Positions 7,891 to 17,132 of a stretch of 64,000 nucleotides of DNA are shown one piece after another (the first letter of the stretch is position 1; each line of letters opens with the position of its first letter). The DNA lies in assembly GCF_025264685.1 (NCBI RefSeq), contig NZ_CP073721.1, forward strand, positions 4,579,001 through 4,643,000, read 5' to 3'. Position numbers and translations under genes: made by a program. This stretch comes from Dactylosporangium roseum (GTDB lineage: Bacteria > Actinomycetota > Actinomycetes > Mycobacteriales > Micromonosporaceae). Under the pieces are notes generated by a model. It searched no databases. It worked only from the letters and a program-made list of their open reading frames with translations, and had not been told where the DNA came from.

Positions 7891-8128
7891 ATGAGGTTGC
7901 TGCGCAGGCCCGGGTCCGCGGGTCCGGCGCCGAATCGTGCGCCGCGCGACATCGAGGCGCTGGAGCACGCGGGGCGGGTCGGCGCCGGCCGACGTGGGGC
8001 TGGTGGGGCGGGCGTTCCGGAGCGGCCGGCCGGTGTACTCGGTGTCGGCCGCCGGCCGCGCCGTCCAGGCCCGGATCAACGAGGTGCTCGAGGAGCAGGC
8101 CCGCATGGCCCGCGCCTTCGAGGGCTGA
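7891..8128 (+). pseudogene. Frameshifted small gene ahead of the CheX-like gene
   Basis: ATG 7891 has an AGAGGA ribosome site and opens MRLLRRPG... to IEALEHAGRV with good third-position GC. From about 7975 the coding signal moves one base: ADVGLVGRAFRSGRPVYSV and QARINEVLEEQARMARAFEG are read in the next frame with nearly 100% GC at third positions, ending at TGA 8126-8128. One extra base near 7980 (in GCGCCGGCCGAC) would explain the break. The reconstructed product is about 78 residues, with an amphipathic C-terminal helix and no domain I recognise. The unshifted frame runs on to a TGA at 8146-8148 that overlaps the next ATG, but its codon use there is poor. A sequencing error, a true mutation or programmed slippage are all possible. 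Confidence 0.5.
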
Positions 8129-8144
8129 CGGGGAAGGCGGACGG

Positions 8145-8648
8145 ATGACCCACGACAACGCGGCCGGTGGCACCGGCGCCGCGATCACCGCGGACGACCT
8201 GCGCGGCATCATCTGGCAGGTATGGACCGCCTACCTCGGCACGACGCCGGAGACCCGGGCCACGCACGGGGAGGCCGGCGACGAGGCGGACGTGACCGCG
8301 AGTGTCGGCATCGCGGGCGCCTGGCTCGGCCACGTCGTGCTCCGCTGCTCCGCGAACGCAGCGACCGGCGTCGCCGCGGCGATGCTCGAACTGGACCCGA
8401 CGACCGTGAAGGCCGACGACGTCCGCGACGCCACCGGCGAGCTCATGAACATCGTCACCGGCAACGTCAAGAGCCTGCTTCCCCAGCCCAGCCACGTGTC
8501 GCTGCCGCAGGTCGTGCTGGGCCGGGCCGACGTGCGGTGGCCGGGCGCCGACCGCGTCTGCGGCGTCACGGTCGGATGGGACGAACACGTCGTGACGGTC
8601 GAGGTGCTGCGCGGCGAGCCCCCGCTGATGCCGGCGAAACTCGACTGA
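8145..8648 (+). CDS. CheX-like chemotaxis phosphatase domain protein
   Basis: 167 residues covering one CheX/CheC-like domain. The family helix with conserved Glu and Asn is visible as ATGELMNIVTGNVKSLLP, the ExxN signature used to dephosphorylate CheY-P in CheC, CheX and FliY. The protein starts MTHDNAAGG and has a glycine-rich core strand (VGIAGAWLGHVVLRC). It lies 24 kb from the chemotaxis operon and next to an HDOD protein, a pairing often linked to motility or cyclic-di-GMP signalling. Phosphatase activity is inferred from the family. It is followed by a strong hairpin. Confidence 0.75.
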   Translation: MTHDNAAGGTGAAITADDLRGIIWQVWTAYLGTTPETRATHGEAGDEADVTASVGIAGAWLGHVVLRCSANAATGVAAAMLELDPTTVKADDVRDATGELMNIVTGNVKSLLPQPSHVSLPQVVLGRADVRWPGADRVCGVTVGWDEHVVTVEVLRGEPPLMPAKLD

Positions 8649-8670
8649 CGATCGTCGACCGGCGGACGGG

Positions 8671-8696
8671 ACCGGCCGGCGGCCGTGCCGGCCGGT
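8671..8696. terminator. 10-bp GC hairpin, bidirectional
   Basis: ACCGGCCGGC (8671-8680) and GCCGGCCGGT (8687-8696) pair perfectly around a 6-nt loop, between the convergent CheX-like and HDOD genes. Confidence 0.65.
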
Positions 8697-8710
8697 GACC
8701 GGCCACGCCG

Positions 8711-9910
8711 TCAGAGCGGGCGGGTGGCGTCCACCACGCGGGTGGACCAGCGCAACGCGTCCAGGTACTTCCGGGCGGGGTTGTCCGCGGCGGCGGCCAC
8801 GGTGCGACCGGTGAGGTAGGCGTCGGCGAGGCCCAGCGCCCGGCCGACCGGCCCCTGCCCGGCGACGATCGCGTCGACCAGGTCGTCGGCGAGCGGTAGC
8901 TGCGCGGCGAGCGCCGCCGGGGTGGTGTCCAGCAGCGCCGCGACGCTGCTGATGAGGCCGGCGGTGAACGCCGAATCCGGTGCGGCGCCGACGCCGGCGG
9001 CGAGGTGCTGGCACAGCCGCGCCCGGGTCACCGCGTCGGCGAGCTGTTCGACGGTGCCGCCGGCCACGTCGCTGACGACCATGAGCATCGCCCACTGCCG
9101 GATCTGGCCGAGGCCGAGCAGGACGACCGCCTGCCGCAGCGAGGTGACCGGCCGGGCCGGTGCGATCGCGGCGGAGTTGCAGGCGCGCAGCAGCCGCAGT
9201 GCCAGCGCCGGGTCGTCGATGATGACCCGCAGGACCTCGTCCAGGTTGCTGTCGGCGGCGCCGAGCGCGCCCAGCAGTCGCAGCCGCGACAGCCGGGACG
9301 GCGCCAGGGTGGTGGCGGTGAGGACCTCGGGGCGGCTCAGCGCGTACCCCTGGCGCAGTTCGCAGTCGTACCGGTCGGCCAGCGCCAGCTCGGCGGCGGA
9401 CTCGACGCGCTCCCCGACCAGCCGGACGCCCGGCTGCCGGCGGCTGATCGCGATCAGCTCGTCGAGCTGCGCCGGGTCGGTGTCGAGCAGGTCGAGCTTG
9501 ACGTAGGAGGCCAGGCCGAGCAGCCGCTCGTGGCCGAGCCCGAGGACGAAGTCGTCGAGCGCGACACGGTAGCCGGCGGCGACGAGGCGGGCCGCGCCGG
9601 CCACCACCTCGTCGTCCACCGCCACGGTCTCCAGCACCTCGAGCACAACCCGGTCCGGCTCGAACGGCAGGGGCAGCTCGCCGACGAGGAACTCGCGCGT
9701 CAGGTTGATGAAACAGGGCCGGTCCCCGGCGATCTCGGCGATGCCGAACTCGGTGAACGTGTTGGTGATGACCTGGCTGGTCGCGAACGTGTCGCGGTGC
9801 TCGGCGTCCACCGCGTCGAACCGGCCGCGGAAGAGCAGCTCGTAGGCCACCACCGCGCCGGACCGATCGTAGATCGGCTGCCGGCCGACGTGGACGAGTT
9901 GGGTGTTCAC
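8711..9910 (-). CDS. EAL-like/HDOD signalling protein (YuxH type)
   Basis: About 399 residues. The N-terminal half is an EAL-like domain in which EAL is YELLFRG, followed by CFINLTREFL, LEVLETV and VALDDFVLG; several metal-binding acids of active phosphodiesterases are altered, as is usual in YuxH proteins, so it may bind rather than cleave cyclic-di-GMP. From about residue 200 an HDOD domain follows (RLRLLGALG, DDPALALRLLRACNSA, LRQAVVLLGLGQIRQWAMLMVV). The start is uncertain: GTG 9910 (NTQLVHVGRQPIYDR, the usual N-terminus) or GTG 9937. Together with the convergent CheX-like gene it suggests a signalling role. Confidence 0.82.
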   Translation of the reverse strand: MNTQLVHVGRQPIYDRSGAVVAYELLFRGRFDAVDAEHRDTFATSQVITNTFTEFGIAEIAGDRPCFINLTREFLVGELPLPFEPDRVVLEVLETVAVDDEVVAGAARLVAAGYRVALDDFVLGLGHERLLGLASYVKLDLLDTDPAQLDELIAISRRQPGVRLVGERVESAAELALADRYDCELRQGYALSRPEVLTATTLAPSRLSRLRLLGALGAADSNLDEVLRVIIDDPALALRLLRACNSAAIAPARPVTSLRQAVVLLGLGQIRQWAMLMVVSDVAGGTVEQLADAVTRARLCQHLAAGVGAAPDSAFTAGLISSVAALLDTTPAALAAQLPLADDLVDAIVAGQGPVGRALGLADAYLTGRTVAAAADNPARKYLDALRWSTRVVDATRPL

Positions 9911-10012
9911 GTCGGTGCGAGAAGCCTGACCGGTCACGCCGCGCACATCGGCGGCGTACCGTCCGGCTGCAGAGGTTCCCCGGCTGCGGACCGGTAGCGG
10001 CCAGGTTGCTCC

Positions 10013-10190
10013 GGTCACGCTGTCGATAAGGCCGACCTGTTCCGCCGGCTCGACCGGGCACGCCGACGCCGCGGCCGAATACACGCGGGCGCTGGCGCTG
10101 GCCGGCAACGACGCCGGGCGTACGTTCCTGGCCGAGCGCGTCGCCGAGGTGCACGAGCACCTCCGCCGGCGGCCCGCCCGACCCCTCATC
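10013..10190 (+). pseudogene. Remnant of an ECF sigma factor C-terminus (DUF6596/ECF42 type)
   Basis: Two frames together spell the C-terminal helical repeat of these sigma factors. KADLFRRLDR is read from 10028, then after a one-base shift near 10058 the text HADAAAEYTRALALAGNDAG and FLAERVAEVHEHL continues to about 10170. Intact relatives end with RADLLRRLGR...EAAAAYRRALALAGN. No sigma region 2 or 4 is present upstream, so this is a truncated and frameshifted relic. Its 3' end touches the DUF1918 gene. Confidence 0.5.
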
Positions 10191-10401
10191 CGGTGGGCGC
10201 ACCGCCCTCGCGCCCCTCGGCCGGCAGAATCCGGGCGTCCGGGCCCGGGAACACCAGTGCCTCGTGGTTCTCGCCGAGCCACCGCACGGTGTACGGCGGT
10301 GTGTGGTCACCGTGACGCACCTCGGTGATGATGCCCTCGCGCCGGTGGTCACCGACCCGAGTACCTTCGACGATCAACCGGTCTCCGACGTTCGCGTGCA
10401 T
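10186..10401 (-). CDS. DUF1918 domain protein
   Basis: 71 residues. The opening [20 protein letters not shown] and the central [19 protein letters not shown] match the DUF1918 beta-barrel family, which is common in actinobacteria and often encoded with stress genes. No biochemical role is known. It is transcribed away from the DUF1876 gene across a shared 220-bp promoter region. A ribosome site (GGAGG) precedes ATG 10401. Confidence 0.85.
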   Translation of the reverse strand: MHANVGDRLIVEGTRVGDHRREGIITEVRHGDHTPPYTVRWLGENHEALVFPGPDARILPAEGREGGAPTG

Positions 10402-10622
10402 CGTTCCTCCCTCGATCGGACACGGATGACTGGCGGTACGGCGCTACCACTACCCACCGATCCCGGGCTGTCACCGCGTGGAATGGTGAAGGCGCAGGTC
10501 GGCGGCGGTCTTCGGGCCGGGGGCGCGGATTGTGGTTGTGGGCGGCGCGTGCGGGCATGGGCTTGGAAGGGGCCGGGGTCCCGCCATCGCAGCCGGCCGG
10601 CACGAGGAGATCGGAGTTCGCC

Positions 10623-10892
10623 ATGACCGCCACGAAGCATTGGACCGTCGACATCGCCATCAGCGAGGACAACGGGCGGACGTTCGCGGAGGTCCGCCTG
10701 GACGCCGATGACGACACCCAGCTCACCGGCAAGGGGGAGGCCAGGCTCAATCCGGCCGACGAGGACATCCCGGAGATCGGTGACGAGCTCGCCGTCGCCC
10801 GGGCGCTGTCCGACCTCGGGCACCGGCTGCTGCTGACGGCCGCCGCCGACATCGAGGCCGTCTCGGACCAGCCGGTACGCCTGCGCCGGTAG
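10623..10892 (+). CDS. DUF1876 (dsRBD-like fold) protein
   Basis: 89 residues. The order [42 protein letters not shown] and [16 protein letters not shown] is that of DUF1876, found beside DUF1918 and universal stress genes in dormancy-type regulons. ATG 10623 is preceded by GGAG; an upstream extension to 10530 lacks family similarity. About 105 nt upstream, GGTCTTCGGGCC (10507-10518) is a weak resemblance to the DosR-like boxes found elsewhere in this island. Function is unknown. Confidence 0.85.
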   Translation: MTATKHWTVDIAISEDNGRTFAEVRLDADDDTQLTGKGEARLNPADEDIPEIGDELAVARALSDLGHRLLLTAAADIEAVSDQPVRLRR

Positions 10893-10917
10893 CCGTCGCC
10901 CGGGCAGGCGAGGATTC

Positions 10918-10942
10918 CGGAACTTTCGGGACTTTCGGACTG
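10918..10942. promoter_or_regulatory. Candidate DosR-type boxes upstream of the CoA-binding/Usp operon
   Basis: CGGAACTTT, CGGGACTTT and CGGACTG follow one another, giving two overlapping copies of a GGGACTTTCGG-type half palindrome about 70 nt upstream of the next start codon. The known DosR site of M. tuberculosis is a palindrome around GGGACT..AGTCCC. The 3' halves here are weaker than at cydA. Assignment is by resemblance and by the gene content downstream. Confidence 0.45.
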
Positions 10943-11011
10943 TCGACCGCGCGGCGGGAGAGCGACGGTGGAGATGTCGACGGCAGTGGCCTACCGGGGG
11001 AGATGAGACCG

Positions 11012-11494
11012 ATGCGCACCGCCAGGCAGATTCTCGCCGAAGCGCACACGATCGCGGTCGTGGGCGCGTCACGCGATCCGCAGAAGCCCGCGCACTGGGT
11101 GCCGAAGATGCTGCAGGAGCAGGGGTGGCGGATCATCCCGGTCAACCCGTACGCGGACCGGCTGTTCGGCGAGCATGCCTACGCCCGGCTCGCCGACATA
11201 CCGGAGCACGTCGACGTCGTCGAGGTCTTCCGCCCGTCCGGCGACGCGCCCGAGATCGTCCGGGAAGCCGCGGCGATCGGCGCCGGCGCGGTGTGGCTGC
11301 AACTCGGCGTCATCAGCGAGGAGGCCGGCCGGCTCGCCCGCTCGGCCGGGCTCGGCTACGTCGAGGACACCTGCATGGGCATGGAACGGACCCTGGCCGA
11401 CATGGTGCACGGCGGCATCCGGCCGGGCTCCACCGTCTACCACGGCATCGAGCCGGAGGCGGAACGCCCCGGGGTGCTCGCCGACCACGGCTAA
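11012..11494 (+). CDS. CoA-binding domain protein (YccU type)
   Basis: 160 residues with a Rossmann-like CoA-binding fold. TIAVVGASRDPQKPAHWVPK is the nucleotide loop, followed by RIIPVNPYADRLFGEHAYARL and a GAVWLQLGVISEEAGRLA segment, with the conserved CMGMER near the end. Short stand-alone members are common in stress regulons; the ligand is CoA or an acyl-CoA by family. ATG 11012 is preferred over ATG 11003 because GGGGGAG ends right at 11002, giving proper spacing only for the second. The next gene (Usp) starts 24 nt after the stop, so the two probably form an operon. Confidence 0.85.
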   Translation: MRTARQILAEAHTIAVVGASRDPQKPAHWVPKMLQEQGWRIIPVNPYADRLFGEHAYARLADIPEHVDVVEVFRPSGDAPEIVREAAAIGAGAVWLQLGVISEEAGRLARSAGLGYVEDTCMGMERTLADMVHGGIRPGSTVYHGIEPEAERPGVLADHG

Positions 11495-11518
11495 CGCCCG
11501 GTGGGAGGTGGATCCACG

Positions 11519-12391
11519 ATGGCCTACCGGTTCGGGCCGGTCGTCGCCGGCGTCGACGGGTCGGAGCACAGCCTCGGCGCGCTGCGGTGGGCGGCCGAGC
11601 AGGCCCACCGGTACACCCGCACCCTCCTCGCTCTCTCGGTGCTGCCGGAGTCCCCGTCGCCGCCCTCCGGGCCGTCCCGCGACCGGGACGTCGCAGCCGA
11701 GGCGGCGGCCGAGGCCAGGCGGTGGCGCGTCGGGGTCGCCGCGGTCGCCGCCACCGAGGTCGGGCGCCCGGTGGCCGTGCTGCGCCGGCACGCGGGGGAC
11801 GCCCGGCTCCTCGTGGTCGCCGACCGCGGTGCCGGCGGGCGTGCTCTGGGATCGGTGAGCGCGGCGCTCGGCGTCCGGGCGGACTGCCCGGTGCTCATCG
11901 TGCACGACGCGCGGCGCTGGGCGGCACCGGACGCGGTGCTGCCCAGGAGGGGCCCGGTGGTGGTCGGGTACGACGGCTCCGCGTCGGCGCGGCGGGCGCT
12001 GCGGGTGGCCTTCGAGGAGGCGGCCGGTCGCGGCAGCCGGCTCGTGATCGTGCGCGTCTGGCACCATCCGGACCTGTGGCGGCCCGGCCGGCCACGGTGC
12101 CGCGACCTGACCGCCCACGAGGCCGCCGTGCGCGGCGGGCTGCACGAGGCCGTCGCGCCGTGGCGCGCCCGGTTCCCGCACGTCGACGTCGAGGTCCGCA
12201 GCGAGCCCGGCGAGGCGGCGGACGCGCTGACGGTGGTGTCGCAGTGGGCCGCGCTCATGGTGCTCGGCACCCGGTGCCCCGACGACGCCGGGCAGCCGGC
12301 GACCCCGTCCGTGATGCGCCGTGTCCTGGAGCGCGCCGCCTGCCCGGTGCTCGTGGCGCACAGCCCGCCCGGCGGGCCGGGCTTCCGGTGA
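11519..12391 (+). CDS. Universal stress protein with two Usp domains
   Basis: 290 residues made of tandem Usp domains (about 3-140 and 145-288). Domain 1 begins GPVVAGVDGSEHSLGALRWA and keeps the ATP loop as VVADRGAGGRALGSVS; domain 2 begins GPVVVGYDGSASARRALRVA, but its loop (VLGTRCPDDAGQPATPSV) lacks the GxxGxxxxxxxxxG spacing, so it may not bind ATP. Two-domain Usp proteins are hallmark members of the mycobacterial DosR regulon. ATG 11519 follows GGGAGG. The gene runs head-on into the dehydrogenase gene with 4 nt between stops. Confidence 0.88.
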   Translation: MAYRFGPVVAGVDGSEHSLGALRWAAEQAHRYTRTLLALSVLPESPSPPSGPSRDRDVAAEAAAEARRWRVGVAAVAATEVGRPVAVLRRHAGDARLLVVADRGAGGRALGSVSAALGVRADCPVLIVHDARRWAAPDAVLPRRGPVVVGYDGSASARRALRVAFEEAAGRGSRLVIVRVWHHPDLWRPGRPRCRDLTAHEAAVRGGLHEAVAPWRARFPHVDVEVRSEPGEAADALTVVSQWAALMVLGTRCPDDAGQPATPSVMRRVLERAACPVLVAHSPPGGPGFR

Positions 12392-12395
12392 AGCC

Positions 12396-13403
12396 TCAGG
12401 TGACCAGCACCGCGGCGCCGTTCACCCGGTCGGCGGCGAGGTCGGCGAGGGCCTGGTCGGCGCGCGTCAGCGGATACGGCGTCGCGCTCACCCGCAGCGG
12501 GTGCTCCTGGGCCACGGCGAGGAAGTCGCGGCCGTCCTCGCGGGTGTTCGCGGTGACGCTGCGCAGCGTCCGCTCGTAGAAGAGGTCGTCCTCGTAGCGC
12601 AGCACGGGGATGTCGGTCAGGTGGATTCCCGCGACGGCGAGCGTGCCGCCGCGGTCCAGGGCCTTCAGCGCCACCGGTGCCAGATCGCCCACCGGCGCGA
12701 ACAGGATCGCCGCGTCCAGCGGCTCCGGCGGAGCCGCGGCGGCGTCGCCGGCCGAGGCCGCGCCGAGGTCCAGCGCGAGCCGCTGTGCCGCCTTCGAGCG
12801 GGTCAGCACGTGCACGGTGGCGCCCTGGGCGATGGCGACCTGGGCGGCGAGGTGCGCCGAGGCGCCGAAGCCGTAGAGCCCGAGCCGGCCGCCCGGCGGC
12901 AGATCCGCCCGGCGCAGCGCGCGGAAGCCGATGATGCCCGCGCACAGCAGGGGTGCGACGTGGACGTCGTCGTAGCGGTCGGGCAGGCGGTAGACGAAGT
13001 CGGCGGGGGCGACGCAGTACTCCGCGTAGCCGCCGTCGGCGTGCCAGCCGGTGTAGCGGGAGTCCGGGCACAGGTTCTCGGCGCCGCGCCGGCAGTACCG
13101 GCAGGTGCCGTCGGTGTGTCGCAGCCAGGCCACGCCGACCCGCTCGCCGGTCTCGAACCCGGCGACCCCCTCCCCCAGCTCGCTCACCTCACCCACGACC
13201 TCGTGGCCGGGCACCACGTCGGGCCGGATCGGCGGCAGGTCGCCCTCGGCGAGGTGCAGGTCGGTCCGGCACACCGCGCACGCCCGCACCCGCAGCAGCA
13301 GCTCGCCGGGGCCGGGCTCGGGCACGGGCATCGACACCTGCCGCAGTGGGTGCCCCGTGACGGGCCCGGGCCGGTGCACCTGCCATGCGATCATCCGCGC
13401 CAC
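12396..13403 (-). CDS. Zinc-dependent alcohol dehydrogenase (AdhA-like)
   Basis: 335 residues of the zinc MDR family. Catalytic zinc ligands appear as [23 protein letters not shown] followed by PGHEVVGEV, and the structural zinc motif as [12 protein letters not shown] (three closely spaced Cys plus the earlier one). The NAD(P) loop is [15 protein letters not shown], with GFGASA in place of the commoner GxGxxG. The M. tuberculosis homologue type is AdhA. In this setting it would reoxidise reduced cofactors by reducing aldehydes when oxygen is low. The start may be GTG 13403 (GAGAGG 4 nt upstream) or ATG 13394. Confidence 0.85.
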   Translation of the reverse strand: MARMIAWQVHRPGPVTGHPLRQVSMPVPEPGPGELLLRVRACAVCRTDLHLAEGDLPPIRPDVVPGHEVVGEVSELGEGVAGFETGERVGVAWLRHTDGTCRYCRRGAENLCPDSRYTGWHADGGYAEYCVAPADFVYRLPDRYDDVHVAPLLCAGIIGFRALRRADLPPGGRLGLYGFGASAHLAAQVAIAQGATVHVLTRSKAAQRLALDLGAASAGDAAAAPPEPLDAAILFAPVGDLAPVALKALDRGGTLAVAGIHLTDIPVLRYEDDLFYERTLRSVTANTREDGRDFLAVAQEHPLRVSATPYPLTRADQALADLAADRVNGAAVLVT

Positions 13404-13449
13404 ACCGCCTCTCTGCCCGGCCGGGCACCGACCATTCCCGCCCCGCCCC

Positions 13450-13478
13450 GTGCCCGTGCCCGTGCCCGTGCCCGTGCC
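13450..13478 (+). repeat. Hexanucleotide tandem repeat, nearly five copies of GTGCCC
   Basis: Four perfect GTGCCC units plus GTGCC lie in the 140-bp space between the dehydrogenase and nitroreductase genes. Such a repeat can change copy number by slippage. It lies 46 nt upstream of the dehydrogenase start, so length changes could alter that promoter. Confidence 0.7.
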
Positions 13479-13543
13479 GAGCGTCTCCGCCGCGGTGACG
13501 CGGTGTCAACCGTCCCGGCTCCTCGACGGGCCGGTCACCGCGA

Positions 13544-14584
13544 TCATGGGCGCTCCGGCACGCGTTCGGCGACCAGCTCGACCGCGGTCTCGGCGCCGCG
13601 GCGCGGGGCGCGGGGGCCGGTCGCGCCGCGGCCGGCGACGCCGACGCGCACGACGATCGCCGGGTGGCCGACGTTGCCGAGCGTGCGGCGCAGCGCCTCC
13701 CGAGCGGCGATGATCTCCACCAGATCGCTCATCGGCGAGGTCGCCAGGCCGTCGGCGGTGGCGGTGAGCAGCACCGCGCTCAGCGCCTCGCCGGCCGCGA
13801 GCCAGTCCCGCGGCTCGTCGCCCCCGGTGACCACGACGCCGTAGCGCGCATGGCGGTCGGCTACCTCCGCACCGCTGTAGATACTGGCGTTCTCGTCACC
13901 GCCGGTGAAGTTCCGGATCGGCACCGTCCGGGCACCGGACGGCACGGTCGTCGCGGGCGGCACGCCGGTGCCGGAGCCGTCGTCCGAGTGGACCCACGCC
14001 GCGAGGTCGGCCCGGTAGGCGGGGTCGGACCGCTCCACGCCGGCGGCGTGACCGGCGGCCACCGCGACCCCGGTGAGGTCCTGCGGCCGGACCAGGTGCA
14101 GGTGCGCGCCGGCGGCGGCCGCGGCGGCCGCGAGCCGGTCGAGCGCGTCCGGCGGCACCGGCACGTCCGCGAACGGTCGGCGGTCGGTGCGGCGCACCGA
14201 GATGGCCCGCCGCAGCCGCTGAACGTGCGGTGCGCGTTCGGCCCTGCCGGTGTACCGCAGCGTGGCGAGCAGGTCCGGGTCGTCCGGGTCCGGCAGGTAC
14301 GTCACCTCGGCCTGCGCACCGTCGGCGGCGAGCGCAACGCGGGCGTGGTGCAGGGCGACCCCGCAGCTCAGCGTCATCAGCCGGCCGTCGGGATCGATGG
14401 CGGGCAACTGGCGGCGCCGGTCGGCGCGCAGCTCGGCCCGGTCGCCGTCGATGCGCCACTGCCACGGCTGGGTGTTGAGCACGGACGGGGCGTCGAGCGC
14501 GGCGAGGACGGCCCCGGTCAGCAGCCGGCCGGCCGGGGCGACCCGCACCGCTGCCCCGCGGTCGGTGTACTGGATGGCGGCCAT
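13544..14584 (-). CDS. Acg-family nitroreductase-like FMN-binding protein
   Basis: 346 residues. The text SVLNTQPWQWRIDGDRAELR and LMTLSCGVALHHARVAL is characteristic of the Acg family (Rv2032, Rv3131 and relatives), followed by VRRTDRRPFADVPVP and a C-terminal GEALSAVLLTATADGLATSPMSD. In mycobacteria these are among the strongest DosR targets; they bind flavin, and one role suggested is flavin sequestration rather than nitroreduction. ATG 14584 has a GAGGAG ribosome site 6 nt upstream. It is divergent from dosR, sharing a 150-bp promoter region with candidate DosR boxes. Confidence 0.88.
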   Translation of the reverse strand: MAAIQYTDRGAAVRVAPAGRLLTGAVLAALDAPSVLNTQPWQWRIDGDRAELRADRRRQLPAIDPDGRLMTLSCGVALHHARVALAADGAQAEVTYLPDPDDPDLLATLRYTGRAERAPHVQRLRRAISVRRTDRRPFADVPVPPDALDRLAAAAAAAGAHLHLVRPQDLTGVAVAAGHAAGVERSDPAYRADLAAWVHSDDGSGTGVPPATTVPSGARTVPIRNFTGGDENASIYSGAEVADRHARYGVVVTGGDEPRDWLAAGEALSAVLLTATADGLATSPMSDLVEIIAAREALRRTLGNVGHPAIVVRVGVAGRGATGPRAPRRGAETAVELVAERVPERP

Positions 14585-14652
14585 GGCATGCTCCTCGGTC
14601 GGGCGGTCGGTGGTACCTCTCCAATCTCGCGTGCGTGGGACTCGGCGTTCAG

Positions 14653-14700
14653 AGGCGAAGGTCCCGAATCGCCGCGGGACCGGTCAGGACCATCGGGCAC
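14653..14700. promoter_or_regulatory. Candidate DosR boxes between acg and dosR
   Basis: AGGCGAAGGTCCCGAA (14653-14668) reads TTCGGGACCTTCGCCT on the other strand, close to the published DosR palindrome. A weaker copy, AGGACCATCGGGCAC, lies at 14686-14700. The position between divergent genes would let DosR activate acg and its own operon. Confidence 0.55.
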
Positions 14701-14736
14701 GTGCCAGAATCGTCCGGACCAGGTAGAAAGGACGAC

Positions 14737-15372
14737 ATGCTCAGGGTGTATCTGCTCGACGACCACGAGGTGGTGCGCTTCGGCATCCGCGAGATGCTGG
14801 AGCGGGAGGGCGACATCGAGGTCGTCGGCGAGTCGGGCTCCGCGGTCGAGGCCACGCACCGCATCCCGGCACTGCGGCCCGACGTGGCGGTGCTGGACGG
14901 CCGGCTGCCCGACGGCAGCGGCATCGACGTGTGCCGCGACATCCGGTCGGTGGACCCGTCGATCCGGGCGCTGATCCTGACGTCGTACGAGGACGACGAG
15001 GCGTTGTTCGCGTCGATCATGGCCGGCGCGGCGGGCTACGTGCTGAAGCAGATCCGCGGCACCGACCTCGTCGACGCGGTCCGGCGGGTCGCCGCCGGAC
15101 AGTCCCTGCTCGACCCGGCCGTCACCGCGCGCGTGCTGGAGCGCATCCGCAAGGGCCCGGAGCAGCCCGACGAGCTGCGCAACCTCACCGAGCAGGAGCG
15201 GCGGATCCTCCTGCTCGTCGCCGAAGGACTGACCAACCGGGAGATCGCCGAGCGGATGTTCCTGGCCGAGAAGACCGTCAAGAACTACGTGTCCAGCCTG
15301 CTGGCGAAGCTCGGGCTGGAGCGGCGCACCCAGGCGGCGGTCCTCGCGTCGAAACTTCTCGGCAAGCACTGA
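14737..15372 (+). CDS. dosR: DosR/DevR-type response regulator
   Basis: 211 residues, colinear with mycobacterial DosR. Receiver: LLDDHEVVRFGI, phosphoacceptor D54 in VAVLDGRLPDGSGIDVCRDI, ILTSYEDDEALFASI, and Lys in GYVLKQIRGTDL. The DNA-binding domain is almost the same as in DosR: LTEQERRILLLVAEGLTNRE, then AEKTVKNYVSSLLAKLGLE. Phosphorylated DosR switches on hypoxia and nitric-oxide response genes. The start is ATG 14737 with AAAGGA upstream. The dosS gene starts 27 nt later. Autoregulation is suggested by boxes at 14653-14700. Confidence 0.92.
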   Translation: MLRVYLLDDHEVVRFGIREMLEREGDIEVVGESGSAVEATHRIPALRPDVAVLDGRLPDGSGIDVCRDIRSVDPSIRALILTSYEDDEALFASIMAGAAGYVLKQIRGTDLVDAVRRVAAGQSLLDPAVTARVLERIRKGPEQPDELRNLTEQERRILLLVAEGLTNREIAERMFLAEKTVKNYVSSLLAKLGLERRTQAAVLASKLLGKH

Positions 15373-17124
<1,752 letters not shown>

Positions 17125-17132
17125 CCCGTTCG

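Noticed and set aside
10505-10520. DosR-like box before DUF1876
   Set aside because: GGTCTTCGGGCC matches only part of the motif; kept as a remark, not as a feature.
12321-13844. 507-codon + strand frame across the dehydrogenase gene
   Set aside because: Shadow of the alcohol dehydrogenase and nitroreductase genes; no motif and compositionally biased.
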